A DNA stretch of 64,000 bases, taken from NCBI GenBank assembly GCA_903928495.1, contig CAIYQZ010000044.1:1-64000 (forward strand), in the 5' to 3' direction. Made by a program: the position numbers and the translations under genes. Position 1 is the first letter of the stretch. Every line of letters begins with the position of its first letter. Below are positions 6,479 through 15,136 of the stretch, in pieces. This stretch comes from an uncultured bacterium (GTDB lineage Bacteria; Pseudomonadota; Gammaproteobacteria; Burkholderiales; Burkholderiaceae_C). A model generated the notes under the pieces. It saw only the letters and a list, made by a program, of their open reading frames with translations, searched no databases and was not told where the DNA came from.

Positions 6479-9412
6479 ATGCACGCTGCTGTCCACCCCT
6501 GTCTGTACCCACCACGCATGAAGCCCGACGCCCCCGCGCCAGACGGTTCGTCCACGCCATGGTCCCCTGATGAGGCCAGTGGTTGTGCCGTGGACATGCG
6601 TGCCTGGTCGCAGTGGTCTGCCGAGTGGTTCTGGGAGACGGACGCCCAGCATCGCCTCAAGCGCATCTTTGGCGTCGCAGGGGATGAGGGTGCCTGCAAG
6701 GGGTGGCTGGGGCTTGCCCTGTGGGAGCTGCCTGAGGGCGTACTCGACGCGGCAAGCCGCAGGGCCCTGCAGCAAGCGTTTGACGACCATGAGGCGTTCG
6801 ATGCGGTTGAGCTGGCCTGCCTGCGTCCCGATGGCACATTGAACTGGTTGAGCCTGTCGGGTGGTCCGGTGTTTGATGCTGCGGGGCGGATGCTGCTGTA
6901 CCGAGGCGTGTTGCGTGAAGCCACGGCGCTGAAGAATGCCCGCCAGGCCCACGAACAACAGCAGCAACTCACCCGCACGCTGGTGCAGCGCGTGCCGGGG
7001 CTGGTCTTCCAGCTGCGGCGCAGCGTGTCGGGCTGGTACACCATGCCGTTTGCCAGCAATGCATTGCAGGAGTTGTTCGAGGTCGACCCGGACGATGCCA
7101 AGGTGGACGCAGGCCTGCTGTTTGCCAAGCTGCTGCCGGTGGATTTTCTGCAGTGCCGCGAGGCCATGGAGCGCTCGGCCACCCAGCTCACGCCGCTGGT
7201 GCTGAACTACCGGGTGCGTTTGTCAGACGGGCAGGTGAACTGGCACGCCATCAATGCACTGCCTTACCGCGACGCAGACGGCAGCACCGTGTGGCACGGC
7301 TTCACCACAGACATCACCGACCGCGTCCTGTCTGACGAACAACTGCAGCGTGCCCATGAGCAATTGCGTGGGCGTACCAACCTCATGGAAGTGACGCTGG
7401 GCAGCCTGAGCCAGGGCGTGATGATGATTGCCGATGACGGGCGGGTGACGTACTACAACCAGCGACTGCTCGAGTTGCTGGACGTCCCCGACAGCGTGCT
7501 GGCCCGCCAGCCCACGCTCGTACAGCTGGTGGACTGGCAATACGCGCAGGGTCATTTCGGGCCAGGCGTGGACCGCAGCCAATTGACCACCTGGGGCGAC
7601 TACTCCGATGAAAAGCGCCTGACATTCCCGCCACAGTACGTACGCACCACCCACCAGGGGCGCACGCTGGAGGTGAAAACGCAGGTGCTGGACGGCGGCG
7701 GCTGGGTGCGCACGTTTGCGGATGTGTCCGATTACTTCCAGGCGCGCCAGGCGCTGGAGCGCAGTGAACTGCATTTCCGGGCCCTGTTCGATGCCATTCC
7801 CGATCGGGTTTGGCTCAAAAACACGGAAGGGGTGTACATCCTGTGCAACCCCTCGGGGGCAGAGGGGTACCACCGCACGCCCGAAGAGGTGCTGGGGTGT
7901 ACAGAAGCCGAGCTGTCCCCTCCCGAGATGCTGGCCAGCTACGAGGGCACGGACCGCAGGGCTCTGCAGAGCCAGGAGCCCGTGATGTACGAGCAGAGCC
8001 TGCCCTTGGGGCCAGGTGAAGGCATGGGCATGTTCGACGTGGTCAAACGTGCCGTGTTCGACCGCACCGGCCAGGCCATTGGTGTTCTGGGCATCGCCCG
8101 CAACGTGACCGAGCGCAAGCGGGCGGAAGAGCAGATCGAGCGGCTGGCGTTTTTTGACCCGCTCACCGGCCTGTGCAACCGCCGCCTGTTCCACGACCGT
8201 CTGGCACAGGCACAGGCCGCCAGCACGCGCCATGGCCAGTGGGCAGCGGTGTGCTTCATTGACCTCGACAACTTCAAAGACCTGAACGACACCCAGGGGC
8301 ACGACCAGGGCGATCTGCTGCTCAAGCAAGTGAGCCAGCGGCTGCTGGCGGCGGTGCGGGTGCAAGACACGGTTGCACGCCTGGGTGGCGACGAGTTTGT
8401 GCTGTTGCTCGAAGAGCTCGGGCCGCTGGAAGACCAGGCGGCCCTGTACGCCAACATGGTGGGCCAGAAGCTGCTGGAGGCCCTGACCGTGCCCTATGCA
8501 CTCGGGCGTGGCCCGCACCACAACACCCCCAGCATCGGCATCACGCTGTTCCGCGAGCACCACGAGCGGGTTGAAGACATCCTGAAACGTGCCGACCTGG
8601 CGATGTACCAGTCCAAATCGGCAGGACGCAACACCGTGCGGTTTTTTGACCCGCACATGCAGGAGGTGGTGCAGCGCAGGTCCGAGCTGGAGCGTGATCT
8701 TCGGGAAGCCCTGGCCAGGGATGAGCTGTCCCTGTACAGCCAGCCCGTGGTCGATGTGGCGGGTCATACCACTGGGCACGAGGCACTGCTGCGCTGGAAG
8801 CATCCCGTGCGCGGCATGGTCTCGCCAGCGGAGTTCATCCCTGTGGCCGAACAGACAGGCCTCATCTTGCCCATTGGCGACTGGGTCATGCGTGCGGCGT
8901 GCCGCCACCTCGCCAGCTGGGCGGCAGACCGCCAAAAGGCCCGCTGGACGCTGGCTGTCAACCTCAGCGCGCGGCAGCTTCGCCAGGCCGACTTTGTGCA
9001 GCGCGTGCAATCGGTGTTGGCCAACTCGGGTGCCAACCCCCACTTGCTGAAGCTGGAGCTGACAGAAAGCCTGTTGCTGCACGATGTGGAAGACACCATC
9101 CTCAAGATGGACCAGCTCGCCAGCCTCGGCATCCGCTTTTCGCTCGACGACTTTGGCACGGGCTATTCATCGCTGAGCTACCTCAAGCGCCTGCCGCTGT
9201 CGGTGCTGAAAATCGACCAGTCGTTTGTGCGCGACCTGCTGACCGACCCCAACGATGCAGCCATTGCCCGCACCATCCTGCAGCTCGCCGAAAGCCTCGA
9301 TTTGAAAGTGGTGGCCGAGGGGGTGGAAACCGAAGGCCAGATGCAACTCCTGCAGGTCATGGGTTGCGAAGCCTTCCAGGGCTACCTGTTCGGGCGACCT
9401 GCCCCCATCTGA
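6479..9412 (+). CDS. PAS-GGDEF-EAL cyclic-di-GMP turnover protein
   Basis: A soluble protein of 977 residues with no obvious membrane segment. It has about four PAS-like sensor modules (roughly 25-160, 170-290, 300-415, 430-550), a diguanylate cyclase domain with intact GGDEF near 635 preceded by an RxxD inhibitory site (RVQD), and an EAL phosphodiesterase domain with EALLRW near 767, NLSARQL, DDFGTGYSSL and AEGVET. Both catalytic domains keep their key motifs, so it may both make and degrade cyclic-di-GMP. The start is uncertain: ATG at 6479 or the in-frame ATG at 6518. It is divergent from the HDAC-like gene. The peptidase gene begins 20 bases after the stop. Confidence 0.93.
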   Translation: MHAAVHPCLYPPRMKPDAPAPDGSSTPWSPDEASGCAVDMRAWSQWSAEWFWETDAQHRLKRIFGVAGDEGACKGWLGLALWELPEGVLDAASRRALQQAFDDHEAFDAVELACLRPDGTLNWLSLSGGPVFDAAGRMLLYRGVLREATALKNARQAHEQQQQLTRTLVQRVPGLVFQLRRSVSGWYTMPFASNALQELFEVDPDDAKVDAGLLFAKLLPVDFLQCREAMERSATQLTPLVLNYRVRLSDGQVNWHAINALPYRDADGSTVWHGFTTDITDRVLSDEQLQRAHEQLRGRTNLMEVTLGSLSQGVMMIADDGRVTYYNQRLLELLDVPDSVLARQPTLVQLVDWQYAQGHFGPGVDRSQLTTWGDYSDEKRLTFPPQYVRTTHQGRTLEVKTQVLDGGGWVRTFADVSDYFQARQALERSELHFRALFDAIPDRVWLKNTEGVYILCNPSGAEGYHRTPEEVLGCTEAELSPPEMLASYEGTDRRALQSQEPVMYEQSLPLGPGEGMGMFDVVKRAVFDRTGQAIGVLGIARNVTERKRAEEQIERLAFFDPLTGLCNRRLFHDRLAQAQAASTRHGQWAAVCFIDLDNFKDLNDTQGHDQGDLLLKQVSQRLLAAVRVQDTVARLGGDEFVLLLEELGPLEDQAALYANMVGQKLLEALTVPYALGRGPHHNTPSIGITLFREHHERVEDILKRADLAMYQSKSAGRNTVRFFDPHMQEVVQRRSELERDLREALARDELSLYSQPVVDVAGHTTGHEALLRWKHPVRGMVSPAEFIPVAEQTGLILPIGDWVMRAACRHLASWAADRQKARWTLAVNLSARQLRQADFVQRVQSVLANSGANPHLLKLELTESLLLHDVEDTILKMDQLASLGIRFSLDDFGTGYSSLSYLKRLPLSVLKIDQSFVRDLLTDPNDAAIARTILQLAESLDLKVVAEGVETEGQMQLLQVMGCEAFQGYLFGRPAPI

Positions 9413-9432
9413 CCTCACTCCCAGGAGTTGCC

Positions 9433-10938
9433 ATGAATGACCGTTTGCGCCCCGAAGCCCTTGCCCCCGTCGATACCGCCGCCTTGGGGCGGCATGTGGC
9501 CGACAGCTGGCGCCAGCACATCGTGCCCGCGCTGCAGAGCTACATCGAAATCCCGGCCAAATCGCCCATGTTTGCCCCGGACTGGGCGAGCCAAGGCCAC
9601 CTCAAGCGCGTGCTGCAACGCGCCGCCGACTGGGTGCAAGCCCGCAAAGTGCCGGGGCTGACGCTTGAAATAATAGAGCTGACAAATGAATCAGGACAAG
9701 CGAGAACGCCTGTTTTGTTCTTTGAATTACCCGCCAGCAGCGGCACCGGCCCCGCGCCGCAGAACCCCAGCGGCCAAACCTGCCTGATGTACGGCCACCT
9801 GGACAAGCAGCCCGAGTTCTCCGGCTGGCGCAGCGACTTGGGCCCCTGGACGCCGGTGATTGACGACGGCAAGCTGTACGGCCGTGGCGGAGCTGACGAC
9901 GGCTATGCCGTGTACGCTGCCATTGCCAGCATCCAGGCGTTGCAGGCGCAGGGCCTGCCCCACCCACGCATCGTCGGCCTGATCGAAACCTGCGAAGAAA
10001 GCGGGTCGTACGACCTGCTGCCCTACGTGGATGCGCTGCGCACCCGGTTGGGTGACGTCGGGCTGGTCATTTGCCTGGACAGTGGCGCAGGCAACTACGA
10101 CCAGCTCTGGCTCACCACCAGTCTGCGTGGCATGGCCAGCGGCGTGCTCAAGGTGCAGGTGCTGACCGAGGGCATTCACTCAGGCGATGCCTCGGGCCTG
10201 GTGCCCTCCAGCTTTCGTGTCATGCGCCAGGTGCTCGACCGGCTGGAAGACAGCGCCACCGGCCGCCTCTTGCCCGCCAGCTTCCACTGCGAGGTGCCCG
10301 CCGAGCGGCTGGCCCAGGCCCTGGCCACAGCGGCCATTTTGGGTGACGAGTTGCACAAACGTTTTCCGTGGGCACACGCCGACTGTGGTGGCTCCAGCCA
10401 GTTCACCTTGCCCACCACCACCGACCCGGTGGAGGCCCTGCTCAACCGCACCTGGCGGCCCACGCTGTCGGTCACGGGGGCAGACGGCTTCCCCACGCTG
10501 CAAAACGCGGGCAACGTGTTGCGGCCTTACACGGCATTCAAGCTCAGCCTGCGGCTGCCGCCCCTGGTGGATGCGGCGCAGGCCGTGCAAGACCTGAAAG
10601 CCCTGCTCGAAGACAACGCGCCCTACCAGGCGGTGGTCACGTTCGAGGGTTCGGGCAGCGCCACCGGCTGGAACGCACCCCTCACCGCCCCCTGGTTCCA
10701 TGACGCCATGCAGTCCGCGTCGCAGGCGCAGTTTGGTGCGGGCTACGGCACCATTGGCCAGGGCGGCACCATTCCGCTCATGAACATGCTCAGCCAGGGC
10801 TTTCCCAAGGCGCAAATGATGGTGTGCGGCGTGCTGGGCCCCCGCAGCAACGCACACGGCCCCAACGAGTTTTTGCACCTGCCCTACGCGCAAAAGCTCA
10901 CGGCTGCAGTGGCGCAGGTGGTGTCTGCCATGCCCTGA
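9433..10938 (+). CDS. M20 family metallopeptidase
   Basis: A cytosolic dizinc peptidase/deacylase of 501 residues in the ArgE/DapE/CNDP group. Metal-binding and catalytic signatures are YGHLDKQPE, GRGGADDG and ETCEESGS, with CLDSG following. A dimerisation lid lies around 210-390. The substrate is unknown; the family hydrolyses dipeptides and N-acyl amino acids. ATG 9433 has AGGAG 8 bases upstream. Codons around 9665-9728 are unlike the rest and coincide with an inverted copy of the dispersed repeat, giving a loop (residues about 78-98) between two strands of the catalytic domain. Confidence 0.9.
   Translation: MNDRLRPEALAPVDTAALGRHVADSWRQHIVPALQSYIEIPAKSPMFAPDWASQGHLKRVLQRAADWVQARKVPGLTLEIIELTNESGQARTPVLFFELPASSGTGPAPQNPSGQTCLMYGHLDKQPEFSGWRSDLGPWTPVIDDGKLYGRGGADDGYAVYAAIASIQALQAQGLPHPRIVGLIETCEESGSYDLLPYVDALRTRLGDVGLVICLDSGAGNYDQLWLTTSLRGMASGVLKVQVLTEGIHSGDASGLVPSSFRVMRQVLDRLEDSATGRLLPASFHCEVPAERLAQALATAAILGDELHKRFPWAHADCGGSSQFTLPTTTDPVEALLNRTWRPTLSVTGADGFPTLQNAGNVLRPYTAFKLSLRLPPLVDAAQAVQDLKALLEDNAPYQAVVTFEGSGSATGWNAPLTAPWFHDAMQSASQAQFGAGYGTIGQGGTIPLMNMLSQGFPKAQMMVCGVLGPRSNAHGPNEFLHLPYAQKLTAAVAQVVSAMP
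9665..9728 (-). repeat. Dispersed ~65-bp repeat, in-frame copy in the M20 peptidase gene
   Basis: The stretch is AT-rich in a GC-rich gene. In inverted orientation it follows the family order: ATAGAGCT, then GACAAGCGAGAACGCC, then TTTTGTTC and TTTGAATT. It encodes a loop after GLTLEIIEL and keeps the frame. Similarity is partial, so this is a diverged copy. Confidence 0.5.
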
Positions 10939-11051
10939 TCCTGTGAGGGTGTTCCCGGTGGGCGGTCAGCCAGTGTGAAGGCAGGCCCCCGACAATGCAG
11001 CGCAATGAGCGCGAAGAGCAGATGTTCTCAGAACACGCCGCAGGGAGACCC

Positions 11052-11912
11052 ATGGAACACGTCACACAAACCCCTTTTGTTACCCACGACGGCCACCACC
11101 TGGCTGTCATTGACTGGCCGCTGTGGGGCCGCCAACGCCCGCGTGCCGTGGTGCTGGTCGTCCATGGCCTGGGGGAACACGCCTGGCGCTACAACGCACT
11201 GGCCAACCAGCTAAACGAGTGGGGGTTCTCGGTGCGTGCCTACGACCAGCGCGGCCATGGAGACTCTTCGGGCAAACCGGGTTGCCTGCCCGCCAGTGAC
11301 ACGTTGCTGCGCGACCTGTCCGATGTGCTGGAGGACACCCGCGCCAGTTTGGGCGGCAGCCCGGATGTGCCCCTTGTGCTGCTGGGCCACAGCATGGGTG
11401 GCCTGGTGGCAGCTTTGTACGTGGCTCGGGAACTGGCGGCTGAGCGTGTGCCGCTGGTCGACGCGCTGGTGCTTTCCTCCCCTGCCCTTGACCCGGGCCT
11501 GGACCGCCGGCAACGGTGGTTGCTGGCAGTGTTGCCCAGCGTGTTGCCCAACCTGACCGTCGCCAATGGCCTGAACCCGCAGCTGATCTCCCATGACCCC
11601 GACGTGGTGCAGGCCTATCTGGCGGACCCTCAGGTTCACGACCGGATGTCCCCGCGCCTGGGGCGGTTCATTGCCGATGGAGGCCCGCAGGTGTTGGCTC
11701 AGGCGCCAGTATGGTCAGTGCCGACCCTGCTGCTGTACGCAGGCTCGGATGGTCTGGTGAATCCGCAAGGCAGCCGCCGGTTTGCCGCTGCAGCCCCTGC
11801 TGACATGGTGCAGTCCCATTGCTTTGAGGACATGTACCACGAGATCTTCAACGAGCTGGAGCGCCAGGAGGTGCTCGATCACCTGCGCAGCTGGCTGAAC
11901 GACCGGTTCTGA
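11052..11912 (+). CDS. Alpha/beta hydrolase, monoacylglycerol-lipase-like
   Basis: A serine hydrolase of 286 residues with an oxyanion region (VVHGLGEHAWRY), the nucleophile elbow GHSMGGL, a late Asp (YAGSDGLV) and a catalytic His (MYHEIFNE). This layout is that of lysophospholipase/monoacylglycerol lipase family proteins. No signal peptide is seen, so it should be cytosolic. The ATG at 11052 has AGGGAG just upstream and is preferred; an in-frame ATG at 10995 would add 19 residues. Its 3' end converges on the MFS gene, 25 bases away. The physiological substrate is unknown. Confidence 0.85.
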   Translation: MEHVTQTPFVTHDGHHLAVIDWPLWGRQRPRAVVLVVHGLGEHAWRYNALANQLNEWGFSVRAYDQRGHGDSSGKPGCLPASDTLLRDLSDVLEDTRASLGGSPDVPLVLLGHSMGGLVAALYVARELAAERVPLVDALVLSSPALDPGLDRRQRWLLAVLPSVLPNLTVANGLNPQLISHDPDVVQAYLADPQVHDRMSPRLGRFIADGGPQVLAQAPVWSVPTLLLYAGSDGLVNPQGSRRFAAAAPADMVQSHCFEDMYHEIFNELERQEVLDHLRSWLNDRF

Positions 11913-11937
11913 CGCTTGCCTGCGTTGTCAGCCCCCT

Positions 11938-13119
11938 TCAGGCGGCCTGTTGCTTGCGCATCCACCCCAGCCACGCCAGACCCAGGCCTGTCAGCGCCAC
12001 GGGCAGCAGGGAGCCCATGTTCAGCAGCGTCCAGCCCTGTGTGGTGACCAGGGCCCCGGACGCAAACGAGGTGACGGCCATGGTGGCAAACACGAAAAAG
12101 TTGATGGCGGCCTGGGCCCGGTCTTTCTCTTCAGGCCGGTAGGCCTGCAAAGCCAGCGTGGTGCTGCCGGTGAACAGGAAATTCCAGCCCACACCCAGCA
12201 AGAACAGCGCGCCAATGAACTGGTGCAGGTCTTGGCCCGACAGCGCAATGCCGATGCAGACGGCATTGAGCACCACACCCCAGCCCATGATGGTGAGCAC
12301 GCCAAAGCGTTTGATCAGGTGCCCGGTGAAAAAGCCCGGCGCAAACATGCCAATCACATGCCATTCCAGCACCAGTGCTGCGTCGTCAAACGGAAAACCG
12401 CACACCTGCATGGCCAGTGGGGTGGCAGCCATCAGCAGGTTCATCACGCCGTAACTCAGCGCGGCCGCCCCGGCAGCCACGATGAACACGGGCTGCTTCA
12501 TGATCTGCGACATCGGGCGGCCTTCGTCCACCTTGCCGTCAGCTCCCACGGTTTTGGGTGCGGCGGGCGGGAAATGCACCCAGGTCATCACCACCATGGA
12601 CACCAGCGCCACCACCGCCAGCGCCAGGTAGGCCCCCATGAAGGGCATGTCTGTGAGCGTGCGGGTGCGGCTGGCCAGGTTGGGGCCCAATACCGCGCCC
12701 AACAGGCCACCGGCCATCACAAGCGACACGGCTTTTTCGCGGAAGGCGGGCAGCGCCAGTTCGGCGGCGGCAAAGCGGTACAACTGACCGTTGGCACTGT
12801 AGTAACCGGCCACCACGGTGGCGGTTACGAGCAACCAGAAGTTCTTGTCAGCCACGGCCCAGGCGCCCAGCAAGGCCGAGACGAATGCCACCAGCAACCC
12901 GAGCTGGAACGACACTTTGCGGCCCCAGCGCGATTGCGTGCGTGCCACCAGTCCTGTGGACAGCGCACCGCCCACCACATAGCCCATGACGGGCAAGGTG
13001 GCCATCCAACCCAGCGGGGCCAGGCTCAGGCCCACCAGCCCGTTGATGGCGATGAAGGTGACGTTGTTCGTGAGGAACAAGCCTTGGGCGATGGCCAGCA
13101 GCCAGAGGTTTTTATTCAT
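11938..13119 (-). CDS. Major facilitator superfamily transporter
   Basis: An inner-membrane carrier of 393 residues with about 12 hydrophobic segments. An MFS-like loop between helices 2 and 3 reads RTQSRWGRK, and a hydrophilic central loop follows helix 6. It lacks features that would tell the substrate; no neighbouring gene helps. The start at ATG 13119 (MNKNLWLL) gives a proper first helix. A TTG 18 bases upstream is the other in-frame possibility. rsmE ends about 50 bases upstream on the same strand. Confidence 0.85.
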   Translation of the reverse strand: MNKNLWLLAIAQGLFLTNNVTFIAINGLVGLSLAPLGWMATLPVMGYVVGGALSTGLVARTQSRWGRKVSFQLGLLVAFVSALLGAWAVADKNFWLLVTATVVAGYYSANGQLYRFAAAELALPAFREKAVSLVMAGGLLGAVLGPNLASRTRTLTDMPFMGAYLALAVVALVSMVVMTWVHFPPAAPKTVGADGKVDEGRPMSQIMKQPVFIVAAGAAALSYGVMNLLMAATPLAMQVCGFPFDDAALVLEWHVIGMFAPGFFTGHLIKRFGVLTIMGWGVVLNAVCIGIALSGQDLHQFIGALFLLGVGWNFLFTGSTTLALQAYRPEEKDRAQAAINFFVFATMAVTSFASGALVTTQGWTLLNMGSLLPVALTGLGLAWLGWMRKQQAA

Positions 13120-13167
13120 AAGCGCGTGTTTATACAAGCCTGTGACCAGGCTGCCTGTCGCGGGCGG

Positions 13168-13893
13168 TCAGGCTTGCGCCAGAACCAGCGCTGCCAACGC
13201 CGCGGTCTCGGCGCGCAGCACGCGGGCACCCAGCGTGACGGGCACCCAACCCATGGCGCGCGCGCGCGCGTCTTCGGCCTCGGACAAGCCGCCTTCGGGC
13301 CCACTGAGGAATGTCACCGGCGTGTCAGCGGCCACGGTGCGCAGCACCTCGGCCAAGGGCTGCGTGCCAGCGGCCAGTGACAACACGCAGCGCAGCGCCG
13401 GTGCAGGGGGGGCGGGGCGGGCCAGCCAGGCATCCAGTTCGGCCACGGGCCACACGCTGGGCACCCGGTTGGCCCCACACTGCTCGCAGCCGGCTTCGGC
13501 CATGGCCTGCCAGTGGGCCTGCTTCTTGTCGGCGCGTTCGCCCTTCAGGCGCAGCACGCTGTGGGCGGTGTGCAGGGGTTGCAGGCTGGCCGCGCCCAGT
13601 TCGGTGGCCTTTTCCACCAGCCAGTCCATGCGGTCGTTGGCTGGCATGCCCATGGCCAGATGGACCGGGCGCACGGCTTCGCATTCCCGTGCCAGGTGTG
13701 TGCCCACCGTCACGGCCACGTCGCTGCGGCCCATGCGCGTGACGGTGGCTGTGAATTCGCCGCCCTGCCCGTTGAACAGTGTGATGTCCATGCCCGGCTG
13801 CAGGCGCAGCACCTGCACGTGCCGCGCCGCACCGGCGGGCAGCTCCAGTGCCTGGCCGGTGGTCAAGGGAAGGGGGCAATAAAAGCGGGGCAT
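13168..13893 (-). CDS. rsmE: 16S rRNA (uracil-1498-N3)-methyltransferase
   Basis: RsmE uses SAM to methylate U1498 of 16S rRNA in the decoding region. The protein has 241 residues, close to the family norm. It begins MPRFYCPLPL with an N-terminal PUA-like part (HVQVLRLQPG), followed by a SPOUT domain with the knot region GPEGGLSEAE and the C-terminal LGARVLRAETAAL. The start at ATG 13893 fits the family N-terminus. The 5' flank is a dispersed repeat copy that fills the gap to the stop of amgK, so the repeat provides the leader of rsmE. Confidence 0.93.
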   Translation of the reverse strand: MPRFYCPLPLTTGQALELPAGAARHVQVLRLQPGMDITLFNGQGGEFTATVTRMGRSDVAVTVGTHLARECEAVRPVHLAMGMPANDRMDWLVEKATELGAASLQPLHTAHSVLRLKGERADKKQAHWQAMAEAGCEQCGANRVPSVWPVAELDAWLARPAPPAPALRCVLSLAAGTQPLAEVLRTVAADTPVTFLSGPEGGLSEAEDARARAMGWVPVTLGARVLRAETAALAALVLAQA

Positions 13894-13962
13894 CGGCTTA
13901 ATAAACAGTAGCTGTAAAACCAATACCATCAAGCGGTAGAGGCATAAAAAGCTCGTGAATCA
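13894..13962 (-). repeat. Dispersed ~65-bp repeat between amgK and rsmE
   Basis: Read on the minus strand it runs TGATTCACGAGCTTTTTATG, then CCTCTACCGCTTGATGGTAT, then TGGTTTTACAGCTACTGTTT. It aligns along most of its length with the copies at 24881-24946, 49401-49469 and 53865-53927. Its first TGA is the stop codon of amgK and its far end lies just before the ATG of rsmE. It has the same orientation as both genes. Confidence 0.8.
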
Positions 13963-15087
13963 CATGCGACCGTAGGCAAAACCGGTGGCGACCTGCAGGT
14001 TTTCCACCTCGTCGATCAGCTTCAGGAACGGCCCGAGTTCGCGGTAGCGGTTGGCCGTGTTGCGCACGTAGTGCAGGAAGCGGGGCGTGTCGGCCAGGTA
14101 TTTGGGCTTGCCGTCGCGCAGGGTCAGTCGCGCAAAAATGCCCATCACCTTCAGGTGGCGTTGCAGCCCCATCCATTCCACGGCACGGTAGAACGCCCCG
14201 AAGTCTTCGCTCCAGCCGTCAAAGTCCAGCAGGCCCGCTTTGCGGGCGCGCTCCCAGTAGCGGATGGTGATTTCCAGCACGAAGTCTTCTTCCCAGGTCA
14301 GGAAGGCGTCGCGCATCAGGCTGGCAATGTCGTAGGTCACGGGGCCGTAGACCGCATCCTGAAAGTCCAGCACGCCCAGTGCTTGCGCCGCTGTGGCGGG
14401 GCTGTACCCGGCGGGCGGCACCATCAGGTTGCGGGGCATGAAGTCGCGGTGCACAAACACCTTGGGGCCGGCCAGGTTGCGCGCCACGATGGTGGTGAAC
14501 GTGTTGTCCAGCAGGGCCTGTTGGGTGGGGCTGAGCGTGAAGCCTTTGTGCTGAGCCAGGTACCAGTCGGGGAAGAGTTGAAGCTCGCGCCGCAGCAGGG
14601 CTTCGTCGTAAGCAGGCAACACGCCTTCGCGGCTGGCGGTTTGCCATGGCACGAGGGCGGCCAGCGCATCCATGTAGCGGGGCTGGTTGGCGCTGGGGTT
14701 GTCCAGGTCCAGCACATCGAGCATGGTTTGCGAGCCCAGGTCGCTCAGCAGCATGAAGCCCTGGGGTTGGTCCCAGGCCAGGATGTCGGGCACACGCAAC
14801 CCGGCGGCGGCCATCAGCCCGGCCACTGTCACGAAGGGCTGGCAGTTTTCCTTGTCGGGCGGCGCGTCCATGACGATGCAACTGCCGCCCGCTGCCGTGT
14901 CCACGCGGAAGTAGCGGCGAAAACTGGCATCGGCCGAGGCGGCGCGCACGGTATCGGTCAGCAGGCCGTGTGTCGGTGCGATCAGCGCCAACCATTGGGC
15001 AAAGTGTTGCTGTCGCTTGGCGTCGGTCCACTCGATGGCGGGCAAGGCAGGCGGCTGGGGCGTGGGGGCAGAGGGGTTCAATGGCAT
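13960..15087 (-). CDS. amgK: N-acetylmuramate/N-acetylglucosamine kinase (AmgK-type phosphotransferase)
   Basis: An aminoglycoside-phosphotransferase-fold sugar kinase of 375 residues. The catalytic loop FVHRDFMPRN and the metal-binding LGVLDFQDAV are intact. In Pseudomonas, AmgK phosphorylates MurNAc at the anomeric position and MurU then makes UDP-MurNAc, a peptidoglycan-recycling route that bypasses de novo MurA/MurB. Placement beside lptD, in divergent orientation with 49 bases between, is a known setting for this family. A murU-like gene is about 25 kb away at 39987 rather than adjacent. The stop codon falls at the edge of a dispersed repeat. Confidence 0.85.
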   Translation of the reverse strand: MPLNPSAPTPQPPALPAIEWTDAKRQQHFAQWLALIAPTHGLLTDTVRAASADASFRRYFRVDTAAGGSCIVMDAPPDKENCQPFVTVAGLMAAAGLRVPDILAWDQPQGFMLLSDLGSQTMLDVLDLDNPSANQPRYMDALAALVPWQTASREGVLPAYDEALLRRELQLFPDWYLAQHKGFTLSPTQQALLDNTFTTIVARNLAGPKVFVHRDFMPRNLMVPPAGYSPATAAQALGVLDFQDAVYGPVTYDIASLMRDAFLTWEEDFVLEITIRYWERARKAGLLDFDGWSEDFGAFYRAVEWMGLQRHLKVMGIFARLTLRDGKPKYLADTPRFLHYVRNTANRYRELGPFLKLIDEVENLQVATGFAYGRM

Positions 15088-15136
15088 GGGCAGGGAGTGT
15101 GAACCCGGCAGACGATAATGCGGCGGGATTTTACAA

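Noticed and set aside
6382-7191. N-terminal extension of the HDAC-like gene to 7191
   Set aside because: It would overlap most of the PAS region of the divergent gene; GTG 6381 has a good Shine-Dalgarno and fits family length.
7223-9082. Open frame of 619 codons antisense to the GGDEF-EAL gene
   Set aside because: Composition is typical of an antisense shadow; all GGDEF and EAL motifs are on the plus strand.
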